A DNA stretch of 64,000 nucleotides from Bacteroidota bacterium (lineage in GTDB: Bacteria; Bacteroidota; Ignavibacteria; Palsa-1295): assembly GCA_021324685.1 (NCBI GenBank), contig JAJPIQ010000009.1, positions 62,001 to 126,000 of the forward strand, written 5' to 3'. Under the pieces are notes generated by a model that saw only the letters and a program-made list of their open reading frames with translations, was not told where the DNA came from and did no database searches. The number at the start of each line of letters is the position of its first letter. Position 1 is the stretch's first letter. A program made the translations under genes and the position numbers. Shown here piece by piece: positions 1 through 8,034 of the stretch.

Positions 1-1317
1 GACACCGATTGGTTCATGGGAAAATCTTCGAAAGATATTTACGACGAATCGAAAGAATATCTCGATCACTGGATCGATGAGACCGTCCGCAATGGACAGG
101 AAGAGTGGGATTCGCCGCGCTATGGATATTACTACATCACGCCGCTTGCGCTGCTTGCCGAATACACCAAAGACAAGCGGATGAAGCACCGCTTCGAGAT
201 GATGCTCGAATATGAGCTTGCTTCGTATGCGGCGGATTATTTGAATGGTTCCTATTGCGGCGCGCACTCCCGCGTAAGCGATGAATGCGCGATCGATCCG
301 CATGCTGCGGAGATCGAGACCTACGGTAACTATTTCTTCGACGAATCGGGCGGTGCTGCCCGACTCGATACCCTGTCCGCCAAATGCCCCGATATTGCAT
401 TTGCTGCGATGACTTCGTTCCAATGCCCGAAGATCATTCGGAATATTGCTAACGACCGCGATTCTGCTTACGAACAATTCTCTCTCAAGCGTGGCAGGCA
501 AATGCTGCGGTATCTCGATAAGTGGAGCAGCACTGATTCCAGTTACGATTCAGAGTATCATGCTCCGGTCTATAAGTACGATTACATGACGAAGGATTAC
601 TGCTTAGGCTCGATGCAGGGTGGGATCATCCAGCCGATACAGCAGCAATCGTGGTCGCTCGTCTTCAATTCGGATAAGCACCACAATATCATTACGGGAC
701 TCAATCCTTATGTGAGCGCAACGGAGCTCGGAATGTTCTTCCCCGAATATCCGAGCTTCCAGTTAGAGAAGATCTCCGGAACGAAAGCCAGCTACACCAG
801 CGAAAATAAATGGGAAGGCGGTTCGCCGTATGAGCATATTTACCAAGATAAGAATGTGCTCGTGGCGTTGTATGATTTGCCGGATAGCGAGAAGTATCGG
901 CATGTGGATTTGCTCGTTCCATGTCCCCCTTTTAGATCAGCCTTCATTAGACAGGGCAAGAACCCGGGGCAATTGTGGCTAAACTTTTCCTTGGATTCAC
1001 TTCACGTCTATATTTATCCTCTAGACTCGTTCGAGTGGTTGCGGGATACAACAGGTGTGAGACTGCGAACGTTGGTCGGCTTCGTTGTCTATTGCGATCC
1101 TCCAGACTCAGTGATTCGAGCCATTGATTCAGAGCACTGGTACTTTGAGGATGACGCGCTCGTCTCAAATCGCACTCAAACAACGATTCCAATGGGTGAA
1201 ACGAAACCGAAAAGAAATGATTGGCTCTTCCATTCCCCCTTCCTCGAATCGAAAAAAGGGAGCGGAATTCTGACCATGCACTGCAAAGGCGAAACGCGGG
1301 TACTGGATTTCAATTAG
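1..1317 (+). CDS. Unknown large protein, 5'-truncated by the window edge
   Basis: The frame is open from base 1 to the TAG at 1315-1317. The first ATG is at 16, but the residues before it (DTDWF) are in frame, so the real start is probably upstream. The visible part is at least 433 residues, rich in aromatic and acidic residues, with no membrane segment. The first third is alpha-helical in character (repeated YLDHW, LLAEYTKD and MMLEYELASYAADYL stretches). The rest is Gly/Ser/Tyr-rich and looks like beta structure. This layout resembles alpha/alpha-toroid polysaccharide-active or heparinase-like proteins, but I recognise no diagnostic motif, so no function is given. It converges on the OppC-like gene with about 26 bases between the stop codons. 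Confidence 0.7.
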   Translation, partial: DTDWFMGKSSKDIYDESKEYLDHWIDETVRNGQEEWDSPRYGYYYITPLALLAEYTKDKRMKHRFEMMLEYELASYAADYLNGSYCGAHSRVSDECAIDPHAAEIETYGNYFFDESGGAARLDTLSAKCPDIAFAAMTSFQCPKIIRNIANDRDSAYEQFSLKRGRQMLRYLDKWSSTDSSYDSEYHAPVYKYDYMTKDYCLGSMQGGIIQPIQQQSWSLVFNSDKHHNIITGLNPYVSATELGMFFPEYPSFQLEKISGTKASYTSENKWEGGSPYEHIYQDKNVLVALYDLPDSEKYRHVDLLVPCPPFRSAFIRQGKNPGQLWLNFSLDSLHVYIYPLDSFEWLRDTTGVRLRTLVGFVVYCDPPDSVIRAIDSEHWYFEDDALVSNRTQTTIPMGETKPKRNDWLFHSPFLESKKGSGILTMHCKGETRVLDFN

Positions 1318-1343
1318 GGACAAGCTAAAGCATGTCCCACCCC

Positions 1344-2534
1344 TTACCGTTTTAGCTTCGGATCGAAGGCATCGCGCAAACCGTCGCCGAAAAGATTGAA
1401 TGCGAAGACGGCGAGCATAATGGCGAGCGCAGGGAAGAGCGTGAGGCCCCAGTTGGAGCCGGCGGCAATGAAGCCGTAGCCATCGTGGATCATTTGTCCC
1501 CACGTGGAAGTCGGAGGCTGCACGCCAAGTCCAAGGAACGAAAGCGACGCTTCGTAAATGATGGCATTGGCAAAGCCTGCAGTGGCAATTACAATGATCG
1601 GCCCCAACGAATTGGGAAGAATATGGCGGAAGATCGTCCGCATGTTTTTAAGGCCGAGCGCCTTCGTGGCTTCGACGTACTCGGTCTCACGGAGCGCGAA
1701 GAATTGCCCGCGGACGATACGCGCCATATCGACCCATTCTGTAATCCCGATGGCTACGATCGTCTGCCACATTCCAAGTCCGAGGGCAATTGAAAATGCA
1801 ATGATAAGGAGCAGCGACGGGATCGACCAGACCACATTCGTAAACCACATAATGCCGTCGTCCACCCAACCGCGATAAAATCCGGCAATGGAGCCAAGCA
1901 GCACTCCGATCACCAGACTGCAAAGTTCTGCGAAAAATGCGACCGTAAGCGAAACGCGAGCGCCATACATCAGGCGCGAAAGCACATCGCGGCCGTAGCG
2001 ATCGGTCCCGAAATAGTAGATCGGTGTCTTGTGCCAGTCCGATTCTCGGTTTCCGGCAAGCAGGGAAAGTGCAATGGATTTATCACGACCGTCGTCGGTC
2101 GTATAGATCACCCGGTTGTTTTGAATACGGTACTCCCCAATCGGTATCGGAATGGTCTGCGACAGATCGACTTGGCTTTTCGTAAGCAGAACGTTCCCAT
2201 GAAATCCGATCGGTTCGGTCGAGTACTCGAGGACCTGCATGTCAGGATCGAACGGTGCAAGTTCGCTCGCAAACACTGCGACGATAATAAGGATGAGCGT
2301 AATGACGAGGCCGGCCATGGCGAGCCGGTTACGCTTAAGGCGCCGCCAGGAATAATACCAAAGGGAATGCGGTGTTGCTTGTAAAACCAGTTCGTTCTCG
2401 GCCCGGCGGCGATCCGTCTCTTCCTTTGTGAGACGTGGTGGAACGGAAGCACGCGCTAAAAGCTCCTCGCGGACTTCTTCCACGGCTGCCGGCTCGTTCC
2501 CGATCATCATGCTGTCCCTCGTTTCTTCCTGCAT
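1344..2534 (-). CDS. Peptide/nickel-type ABC transporter permease, OppC/DppC family
   Basis: This inner-membrane permease subunit (396 aa) belongs to a binding-protein-dependent importer of the oligopeptide/dipeptide/nickel class. A cytoplasmic N-terminus of about 75 residues leads into a first membrane helix (AMAGLVITLILIIVAVFA). A long periplasmic insert of roughly 80 residues follows. The typical OppC motif FGTDRYGRDVLSRL comes next, and then the permease core with the EAA-like loop (EATKALGLKNMRTIFRHILPN). The start lies 3 bases after the stop of the OppB-like gene, so the two are co-transcribed. No substrate-binding protein or ATPase (OppA, D, F) lies nearby; they must be encoded elsewhere. 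The substrate cannot be told from sequence. Confidence 0.9.
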   Translation of the reverse strand: MQEETRDSMMIGNEPAAVEEVREELLARASVPPRLTKEETDRRRAENELVLQATPHSLWYYSWRRLKRNRLAMAGLVITLILIIVAVFASELAPFDPDMQVLEYSTEPIGFHGNVLLTKSQVDLSQTIPIPIGEYRIQNNRVIYTTDDGRDKSIALSLLAGNRESDWHKTPIYYFGTDRYGRDVLSRLMYGARVSLTVAFFAELCSLVIGVLLGSIAGFYRGWVDDGIMWFTNVVWSIPSLLLIIAFSIALGLGMWQTIVAIGITEWVDMARIVRGQFFALRETEYVEATKALGLKNMRTIFRHILPNSLGPIIVIATAGFANAIIYEASLSFLGLGVQPPTSTWGQMIHDGYGFIAAGSNWGLTLFPALAIMLAVFAFNLFGDGLRDAFDPKLKR

Positions 2535-2537
2535 CCG

Positions 2538-3473
2538 CTATCCTAATTTGACTCGCGGATCGAGCCGCGCATAAATAAGATCGACAATAAAGTTAACAAC
2601 GACGAAGATCAGTGCCGAAAAGATGACCGTTCCCTGGATCAGCGGAAAATCGCTGCGACTGATCGCATCCACCGCCTGCAGACCGATCCCCGGCCAGTCG
2701 AAAATATATTCGATAAAATACGTACCGACCAGCAGCCCTGCCAGCCACGCGCTAACGGTCGTGACCACAGGATTGAGTGCATTCCGGAGCGCGTGTTTGT
2801 ATACAATCGATTTCCATGGCGCACCTTTCGCCTTTGCAGTGCGGACGTAATCGCTCGACATCACTTCGAGCATGCTCGAGCGAGTGACACGCGCGATAAT
2901 TGAGACAGGCCGAAAGGCGAGCACGAGCATCGGCAGGACGAGATATTCTAAATGCAGTTCTCCGCCTTCCCACATGTATCCCGAGACCGGCAGCCAATCG
3001 AGCCAGGACCCAAATACGAGCATGGCAAGGAGGCCCATAACGAACGCCGGAACGGAAATTCCGACCAATGCGACGAGCATCGATGCATTATCGAACAAAC
3101 TATAGGAACGAATCGCACTAAGGACACCAATACCGACGCCAACGATCGAAGCAATGATCATCGAACTGATGGCGAGCGTGGCGGTCGCACCGAAGCGTTC
3201 CCAGATACTTTCCAGCACCGGACGGTTGGAGGTAAACGAACGACCGAGATCGCCATGCGCGACATCGCCCAGGAACCGCACATACCGTTGCCATGCCGGA
3301 AGGTCGAGGCCGAGTTCGTGCCGGATCGCCTGCTGCGTCGCAAGATCGGCACGCTGGCCCTGCATCATTCGGGCAGGGTCCGGCAGGAGATTCATGATAA
3401 AGAATACGACCGTGACCACGCCGAAAATGACGAGAACGGAATAGATAAGGCGGCGGATGCTAAATGCTAACAT
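2538..3473 (-). CDS. Peptide/nickel-type ABC transporter permease, OppB/DppB family
   Basis: The protein has 311 aa, normal for OppB/DppB. It opens with the standard N-terminal helix (IRRLIYSVLVIFGVVTVVFFIMNLLPDPA), and the family motif for the first periplasmic loop (ATQQAIRHELGLDLPAWQRY) follows. Later come the permease loop with RVTRSSMLEVMSSDYVRTAKAKG and the C-terminal FDWPGIGLQAVDAI segment typical of OppB. It forms a heterodimeric channel with the OppC-like product directly downstream (3-base gap). The YbjQ gene lies 25 bases upstream on the same strand and may be in the same transcript. The rest of the transporter is not in this window. Confidence 0.92.
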   Translation of the reverse strand: MLAFSIRRLIYSVLVIFGVVTVVFFIMNLLPDPARMMQGQRADLATQQAIRHELGLDLPAWQRYVRFLGDVAHGDLGRSFTSNRPVLESIWERFGATATLAISSMIIASIVGVGIGVLSAIRSYSLFDNASMLVALVGISVPAFVMGLLAMLVFGSWLDWLPVSGYMWEGGELHLEYLVLPMLVLAFRPVSIIARVTRSSMLEVMSSDYVRTAKAKGAPWKSIVYKHALRNALNPVVTTVSAWLAGLLVGTYFIEYIFDWPGIGLQAVDAISRSDFPLIQGTVIFSALIFVVVNFIVDLIYARLDPRVKLG

Positions 3474-3498
3474 TGGCTACGGTGCAACAGGGTGCGCG

Positions 3499-3822
3499 TC
3501 ATTCGAGTTTTACTGCCGTTCCGTAGCACAGTACTTCCGTTACGCCGCCCATGATCTCGGTTGCATCATAGCGAACGCCGATTACGCCATCGGCGCCGAG
3601 TTGCTCGGCGTGAGAGACCATTAGTTCGTACGCATCCTCTCGTGCTTTCTCGCAGAGTTGGGTATAGATCGAAATGTTGCCTCCGAAAATGGTTTGGAAA
3701 CTCGCGGCGAAGGAGCCGACGATCGAGCGCGAGCGAACAATAATGCCACGTACGATTCCTAAATGTTTTGTGACATGGCGGCCGGCAATGTCGAAGGTCG
3801 TAGTGATATTCGAATGGTCCAT
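3499..3822 (-). CDS. YbjQ-family (UPF0145) protein
   Basis: This small soluble protein (107 aa) matches the YbjQ/UPF0145 family: an N-terminal strand region (TTTFDIAGRHVTKHLGIVRGIIVRS), a central helix (CEKAREDAYELMVSHAEQLGADGVIGVRYDAT) and a C-terminal GTAVKLE strand. Family members assemble into ring-like oligomers and are often labelled putative heavy-metal-binding proteins, but their role is unsettled. It lies upstream of the OppB/OppC-like genes on the same strand. It is divergent from the cobalamin riboswitch operon, with no gene between. Confidence 0.85.
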   Translation of the reverse strand: MDHSNITTTFDIAGRHVTKHLGIVRGIIVRSRSIVGSFAASFQTIFGGNISIYTQLCEKAREDAYELMVSHAEQLGADGVIGVRYDATEIMGGVTEVLCYGTAVKLE

Positions 3823-3928
3823 AACGTGTAAGGTCCTTTCTTAGGAAAGATGATATCCAATATAAGTCATGAAAAATTGCCCCCGATGAATTGAAGTCGA
3901 GAAGGGGAATGTGTCGTATATTTGCGGC

Positions 3929-4206
3929 CTGTTTGTGGTGCCCGCGGCGGGACGAGCCATCGTCTTCAGCGGGTGAAAAGGGAATCTCGTGAGGAGCATG
4001 ATCGATCGTCGATCGATCTGGGCCAATTCGAGAGCTGCCCCGCAACTGTAACTCCATAGCGTAATAAAACCCGCATAAAGTCCACTGGTGCCTTCGGCAC
4101 CGGGAAGGCAGGGAGTTATGATTTTGAAGGATGAAATTCATCATCCCTCATTCATAATTGCCCAGCGCATGAGCTGTCATGCACGGAGAAGCCAGGAGAC
4201 CTGCCA
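3929..4206 (+). ncRNA. Cobalamin (B12) riboswitch aptamer
   Basis: The conserved landmarks of a cobalamin riboswitch appear in order on the plus strand. There is the GGTGAAAAGGGAATCTCGTG segment near 3972-3991, the core GCTGCCCCGCAACTGTA at 4034-4050, the CCACTGG...GGGAAGGC segment near 4083-4110, and the B12 box AAGCCAGGAGACCTGCC at 4188-4204. The stretch between about 4112 and 4187 is longer than in a minimal aptamer. The element precedes a TonB-dependent receptor, a BtuG-like lipoprotein and a DUF6580 membrane protein, the expected B12 uptake targets. Aptamer boundaries are approximate. Confidence 0.93.
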
Positions 4207-4300
4207 CAAGGATCGTTTCATCATGCCTTCGAGGGAGAGGCAGGAGTTACTGTCGAATGTCGCGCAAACCGTAGTTTGCGATCGCCGATCGATTTTTTAG

Positions 4301-4357
4301 ACTCCTATACTCGTCCGGATGAGCGATCATCCATCGAAGACAGTATAGGAGTTTTTT
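4301..4357 (+). promoter_or_regulatory. Riboswitch expression platform: hairpin hiding the ribosome binding site
   Basis: An 11-bp perfect inverted repeat, ACTCCTATACT (4301-4311) with AGTATAGGAGT (4342-4352), is followed at once by a T run (4352-4357). The 3' arm contains AGGAG (4347-4351), the only good Shine-Dalgarno sequence before the TTG start at 4356. The hairpin would therefore both look like an intrinsic terminator and mask the ribosome binding site. A second small hairpin (CGCAAAC at 4263-4269 with GTTTGCG at 4274-4280) lies just upstream and is followed by a T6 run at 4293-4298. It could be an alternative terminator or anti-terminator arm. Confidence 0.7.
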
Positions 4358-6308
4358 GTTACGCCATTATTCATTCGCTGCGCTTCTTTTCCTGGCATTC
4401 TGCTATGCATCGGCGCGCGCCCAAACGGAAGATTCACTAAAGCACCTTCCGGCCAGGACCGTAGAGGTTTCCGCGCAGCGTCCCAGCGATTTGCCGGTGC
4501 TCGATGCTCGCGAAGTCGAAATAAAATCGACCGGAAAACTTATGGAACTGACCGGATCGCCGGTCGCATCGGATGCGCTTCGTGCCCTGTCGTCTTCGCT
4601 CGATGTTCGGCGCTACGGCCCGCTTGGGAGCATCGCAGTTCCCAGCTTTCGAGGCCTGCCACCCGAATACACCATTGTCTATCGTGATGGTATTCGCCTT
4701 ACGAACGAACAGATTGGCGAAACCGATGTAGGACAGCTCGCCCTGAACGGAATTTCGGAAGTGGAACTTATTCCGGCTTCCAGTGCCGTCCTCCTCGGCG
4801 GGGATGCCGCGGGAACAGCGATCAATTTCGTTAGCCGTTTTAACGATACGACCGTGCTACGGCTTGCAACCGAACAAACGGCGTATTCGCATGCCTCCGT
4901 TTTCGAGCCGAGCGATTACATGTTCGATATTTCGGAGCAGCCGTTCTCTGGGTTATCGCTGGTCGCGGGCGGCTCGCTCGAGGAAGGCAATGGACGCTTC
5001 CCATTCCTGGATACTTCGACGAACCAATATCTACTTCGTCAAAATAATGACGTGCTGCTTCGGAATGCTTATCTGAATGGAGCATGGGTGATCGATACGT
5101 CGCTACTGGCTCGCATAACATCGAATTATTTCTATGCGGACCGGGGGGTCGCTTCGACCATCGATGCACGACAAACGGACGAGCAGTCCCTGGTCGCACT
5201 TCGTCTCGAAAAATCGTGGGACAAGATGAGCGGCGCTGCGACGGTATCGTACCAGTCCCAAGACGAGATCTATCGTGATCCTTCGATTCCGGTCGCGGAT
5301 TCAGGGCTTGCACGAATGTTCTCGCTCCATCTTCGTACCATTGTGCCGATCGCGAGTGGGACAAGTCTTTATGCAGGTAGTGACGTCATTCACACGGAGC
5401 TTACGGGGAATACCAACGCGCTTGCTTCGAATATTTCGATTGTCGACCGGAATCAGGTCGCAGGATACTCGGCGATAAAACTCGAGCCGGTTTCGCATTG
5501 GACGGCAGCGGCGGCGCTCCGCCTCGAAGGGTTTTCCGATCTTGCAGGCCCGCAGCTCCTTCCACAGTTTACATTGGAATACGAACCGATCGAGGAGTTC
5601 TATGCCAGCGCTGCATTTAGCCGGTCGTTCCATGCTCCAACGCTGAACGATCTCTATTGGAAAGGCGCCGGCAATCCCAATCTTCATCCAGAGCATATCT
5701 CGACGGCTCAACTTCAGGTGGAGTACCGCCCTTTGTTCGAGCGAAGCCATATCGAGCTTGGCGCAACGGCTTTTTATTCATCGATATCCGACGAAATTCT
5801 CTGGACACCGGTGAGCGCAACACTCTACCGTCCATTCAATATCGATCGCGTTCGAACGAGTGGGATCGAATTCCATGGTGCTCTGCGCACGAAGGTTTCG
5901 GAGAGCGTCCAGATCGATCTCGAAGGAAGTTACACCCTGCTCGATGCGCGCGATATCACTCCTTCGACGGCGGATTCCGGCCACGAACTGCCGTATTCGT
6001 CTCCGACTCGCTCGCTATTTATTGCGAGCGTCGAATTTCAGGATCTTGGTAGTCTTTCGCTTGTAGCTCGTTATCGCGGCCACGAATTTTCAACACTCGA
6101 TAACGATATCGAGAACTATTATTACTACCTTCAGCCGGCAACGACCTACGACCTTACCATCGCTTCGCGCGAATTTCCTTTGGGACAAATCTCTGCTCGT
6201 TGCGCTCTCACGATCCTCAATCTTTCCGATCTGCAATACCAGGAAGTCCTCGGATATCCGCTTCCCGGACGTACCTTCACATTTTCCATTCAATGTAATT
6301 ATCACTAA
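4356..6308 (+). CDS. TonB-dependent outer-membrane receptor, probable cobalamin transporter (BtuB-like)
   Basis: This 650-aa protein has a Sec signal peptide (hydrophobic core FAALLFLAFCYASARA, cut before or after Gln at about 22). A plug domain with a VPSFRGLPPEYTIVYRDGIRL stretch follows, and then a long beta-barrel ending in an aromatic-rich strand (RTFTFSIQCNYH). Such receptors import a bound ligand across the outer membrane using TonB/ExbBD energy. The substrate call rests on the cobalamin riboswitch directly upstream and the BtuG-like lipoprotein directly downstream (5-base gap). The start is TTG, chosen because AGGAG lies 4 bases upstream and because it places the signal peptide correctly; no upstream in-frame ATG exists. 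Confidence 0.87.
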   Translation: MLRHYSFAALLFLAFCYASARAQTEDSLKHLPARTVEVSAQRPSDLPVLDAREVEIKSTGKLMELTGSPVASDALRALSSSLDVRRYGPLGSIAVPSFRGLPPEYTIVYRDGIRLTNEQIGETDVGQLALNGISEVELIPASSAVLLGGDAAGTAINFVSRFNDTTVLRLATEQTAYSHASVFEPSDYMFDISEQPFSGLSLVAGGSLEEGNGRFPFLDTSTNQYLLRQNNDVLLRNAYLNGAWVIDTSLLARITSNYFYADRGVASTIDARQTDEQSLVALRLEKSWDKMSGAATVSYQSQDEIYRDPSIPVADSGLARMFSLHLRTIVPIASGTSLYAGSDVIHTELTGNTNALASNISIVDRNQVAGYSAIKLEPVSHWTAAAALRLEGFSDLAGPQLLPQFTLEYEPIEEFYASAAFSRSFHAPTLNDLYWKGAGNPNLHPEHISTAQLQVEYRPLFERSHIELGATAFYSSISDEILWTPVSATLYRPFNIDRVRTSGIEFHGALRTKVSESVQIDLEGSYTLLDARDITPSTADSGHELPYSSPTRSLFIASVEFQDLGSLSLVARYRGHEFSTLDNDIENYYYYLQPATTYDLTIASREFPLGQISARCALTILNLSDLQYQEVLGYPLPGRTFTFSIQCNYH

Positions 6309-6313
6309 CAGTC

Positions 6314-7408
6314 ATGATCATCTTTCGCAAATCTATCGCTCGATTCACCCTGCTTTGTGCCTTCGCGGTAGCTTCGGCACTGACCTCGTGCGAATCGAAT
6401 ACAAGCGTTCACACGACAGTCGATACCACCGTTGTCAACGCCGGAGATCGCGCGCTCTTTATCGTTTCGGAAGGTAGCGGAGCAAACGGCTCCCTCGACG
6501 CCGATCTATTTCGAACGAGTCCGGTACGCGATACCGCCGTGGACTCTAATATTCTTCATGGCGGATTGTTCGATAACGATATTCATATTCTTGGGGACCG
6601 CGCCTATATCTTGGAGAATGGCGGCCAGGATAAGAACGGAGTTCCCAAACATGCATCGATCGACATGGTCAATGCCGATTCGTTGACCAAGATTGGCACT
6701 GTTATACTTCCGCCGGAGGCGGCCAATAAGATGGCACAAATAAGTTCTACGCAGTTCCTTGTTACACAACGGAATGCTCGCTTTGCTCTGATCTTCGACG
6801 GTTCCACAGCGAGTATTACCGATTCGATTTCGGTTGGCCCAAATGCAGCGGAAGTTGGAGTGCTGGGAGGGAAGGCATTCGTTACGATCAGTCCCTATGG
6901 ACAACCCGGGACGATCGAAAGCATCGATCTGGGTACTCATCAAACGATACGATCGCAAACGATCGGTTCGGGCCCGGAATCGCTTGTCATCGATTCGGTG
7001 CACAACCAAATCATTGTGGGATGTACTGGCGATTACGCTACTATTCCCCCCGCTATTTATTTCCTCGATCCTGCGACGCTTGCCATTAAAGATTCACTCA
7101 CGGATCCATCGTTTTTTACTGTCGGTGCACTCTCTTCGATTGTGCTGGGGGACCGGCTCTATGCGATCCTCGGCTCCAATGTTCTACCGATCGACCTGGG
7201 GACCCATGCCATGGAAACTCCATTGCTCGCGAGTGCAAAAGGATACTATAAAGGGATTTATGACTCGCGAACGAATCAACTCTATTTAGGTTATGCCGGA
7301 GATTTTTCGAGCCCGGGTAGCGTCGATGTGTATAATGCTTCCACGGGGACGCTCAAATGGTCCCGTTCTGCCGGAATCGCTCCCGGTCATTTCGCGTTTT
7401 ACCACTAA
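6314..7408 (+). CDS. BtuG-like beta-propeller surface lipoprotein (YncE/DUF5074-type)
   Basis: This 364-aa lipoprotein has a signal peptide ending in the lipobox LTSC (Cys about 26). A Thr-rich linker and a series of propeller blades follow, with repeated units of the type DRAYILENGGQDK, GGKAFVTISPYGQPGTIESIDL, HNQIIVGCTGDYA, LYAILGSNVLPIDL and NQLYLGYAGDFSSPGSVDVYNASTG. It lies between a BtuB-like receptor and a DUF6580 protein under a B12 riboswitch. In Bacteroides the equivalent neighbour, BtuG, is a seven-bladed propeller that captures B12 at the surface and caps BtuB. I infer the same role here. The fold is supported by sequence; B12 binding is not directly visible. Confidence 0.8.
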   Translation: MIIFRKSIARFTLLCAFAVASALTSCESNTSVHTTVDTTVVNAGDRALFIVSEGSGANGSLDADLFRTSPVRDTAVDSNILHGGLFDNDIHILGDRAYILENGGQDKNGVPKHASIDMVNADSLTKIGTVILPPEAANKMAQISSTQFLVTQRNARFALIFDGSTASITDSISVGPNAAEVGVLGGKAFVTISPYGQPGTIESIDLGTHQTIRSQTIGSGPESLVIDSVHNQIIVGCTGDYATIPPAIYFLDPATLAIKDSLTDPSFFTVGALSSIVLGDRLYAILGSNVLPIDLGTHAMETPLLASAKGYYKGIYDSRTNQLYLGYAGDFSSPGSVDVYNASTGTLKWSRSAGIAPGHFAFYH

Positions 7409-7422
7409 TTCTTTCTATTGTT

Positions 7423-7968
7423 ATGACACAGAACAAAAATCAGGTCATTCTTGCCACCACACTTGTCATCGTGGCGATCGTTTCACGTTTACTTTTCAAT
7501 GCTGTCCACATTTATGGCTTCGATGCGGTGATCGCTGCCGGATTTTTTGCCGGAGCGTATTTCTCGAGCAAGAAGATCGGCATCATCGTGCCTCTGCTCG
7601 CAATGTTCGCGACCGATCTTTTCCTCGGCATCTACGACTGGAAGCTGATGCTGTTCGTCGATGGGTCTATGGTGCTGGCAGTCGCACTGGGACAGTTTTA
7701 TAGAATTCGTCCTTCGCTCCTTCGATGGACCGGCGTTGTGCTTGGAAGCACGACGATGTTTTTCCTTGTGACGAACGGTGCGGTGTGGCTATTCGGAGAG
7801 GGAACATTTTATCCGCATTCCTGGGCCGGCCTCGTTGACTGCTATACGATGGGACTACCGTTCTTTCGCGATCGGTTGATCGGTACGTTCGGATGGAGTG
7901 CGGTACTCTTCGCGAGCTATGAAGCACTTCGCTATCGCCTGCCCCAAGCTGCCGGTGCCCAGAATTAG
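7423..7968 (+). CDS. DUF6580-type integral membrane protein, possible ECF S-component-like transporter
   Basis: This 181-aa protein has about five hydrophobic helices. Recognisable segments are VILATTLVIVAIVSRLLFN, FDAVIAAGFFAGAYFSSKKIGIIVPLLAMFATDLFLGIYDW and a C-terminal FFRDRLIGTFGWSAVLFASYEAL. The GAYF..KK..IIVPLLAMFATDLFLG pattern is typical of the DUF6580 family, whose size and topology resemble vitamin-binding S components of ECF transporters. It is the third gene of the riboswitch operon, starting 14 bases after the BtuG-like gene, and a terminator follows its stop. A role in moving cobalamin or a precursor over the inner membrane is inferred from context only. The ATG at 7423 was chosen over an upstream in-frame GTG at 7357, which would overlap the preceding gene. 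Confidence 0.78.
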   Translation: MTQNKNQVILATTLVIVAIVSRLLFNAVHIYGFDAVIAAGFFAGAYFSSKKIGIIVPLLAMFATDLFLGIYDWKLMLFVDGSMVLAVALGQFYRIRPSLLRWTGVVLGSTTMFFLVTNGAVWLFGEGTFYPHSWAGLVDCYTMGLPFFRDRLIGTFGWSAVLFASYEALRYRLPQAAGAQN

Positions 7969-7990
7969 TATGATTTTTAACACGATTTCA

Positions 7991-8024
7991 AAGGCTCTCA
8001 CAATCTGTGAGGGCCTTCTTTTTA
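7991..8024 (+). terminator. Intrinsic terminator of the B12 uptake operon
   Basis: A 12-bp stem, AAGGCTCTCACA (7991-8002) with TGTGAGGGCCTT (8006-8017), has one G-T wobble and a 3-base loop. A CTTTTTA tail follows. It lies 22 bases after the DUF6580 stop codon and closes the riboswitch operon. Confidence 0.9.
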
Positions 8025-8034
8025 TTACGTCGAA

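Noticed and set aside
1317-1358. Inverted repeats GGGACA/TGTCCC and AAGCTAAA/TTTAGCTT between the first two genes as a bidirectional terminator
   Set aside because: The two repeats interleave rather than nest, the stems are short and no T run is present, so I could not support it.
2952-3470. A 172-codon plus-strand frame opposite the OppB-like gene
   Set aside because: Its composition (Arg/His/Asp-rich, no motif) is that of an antisense shadow of a membrane protein.
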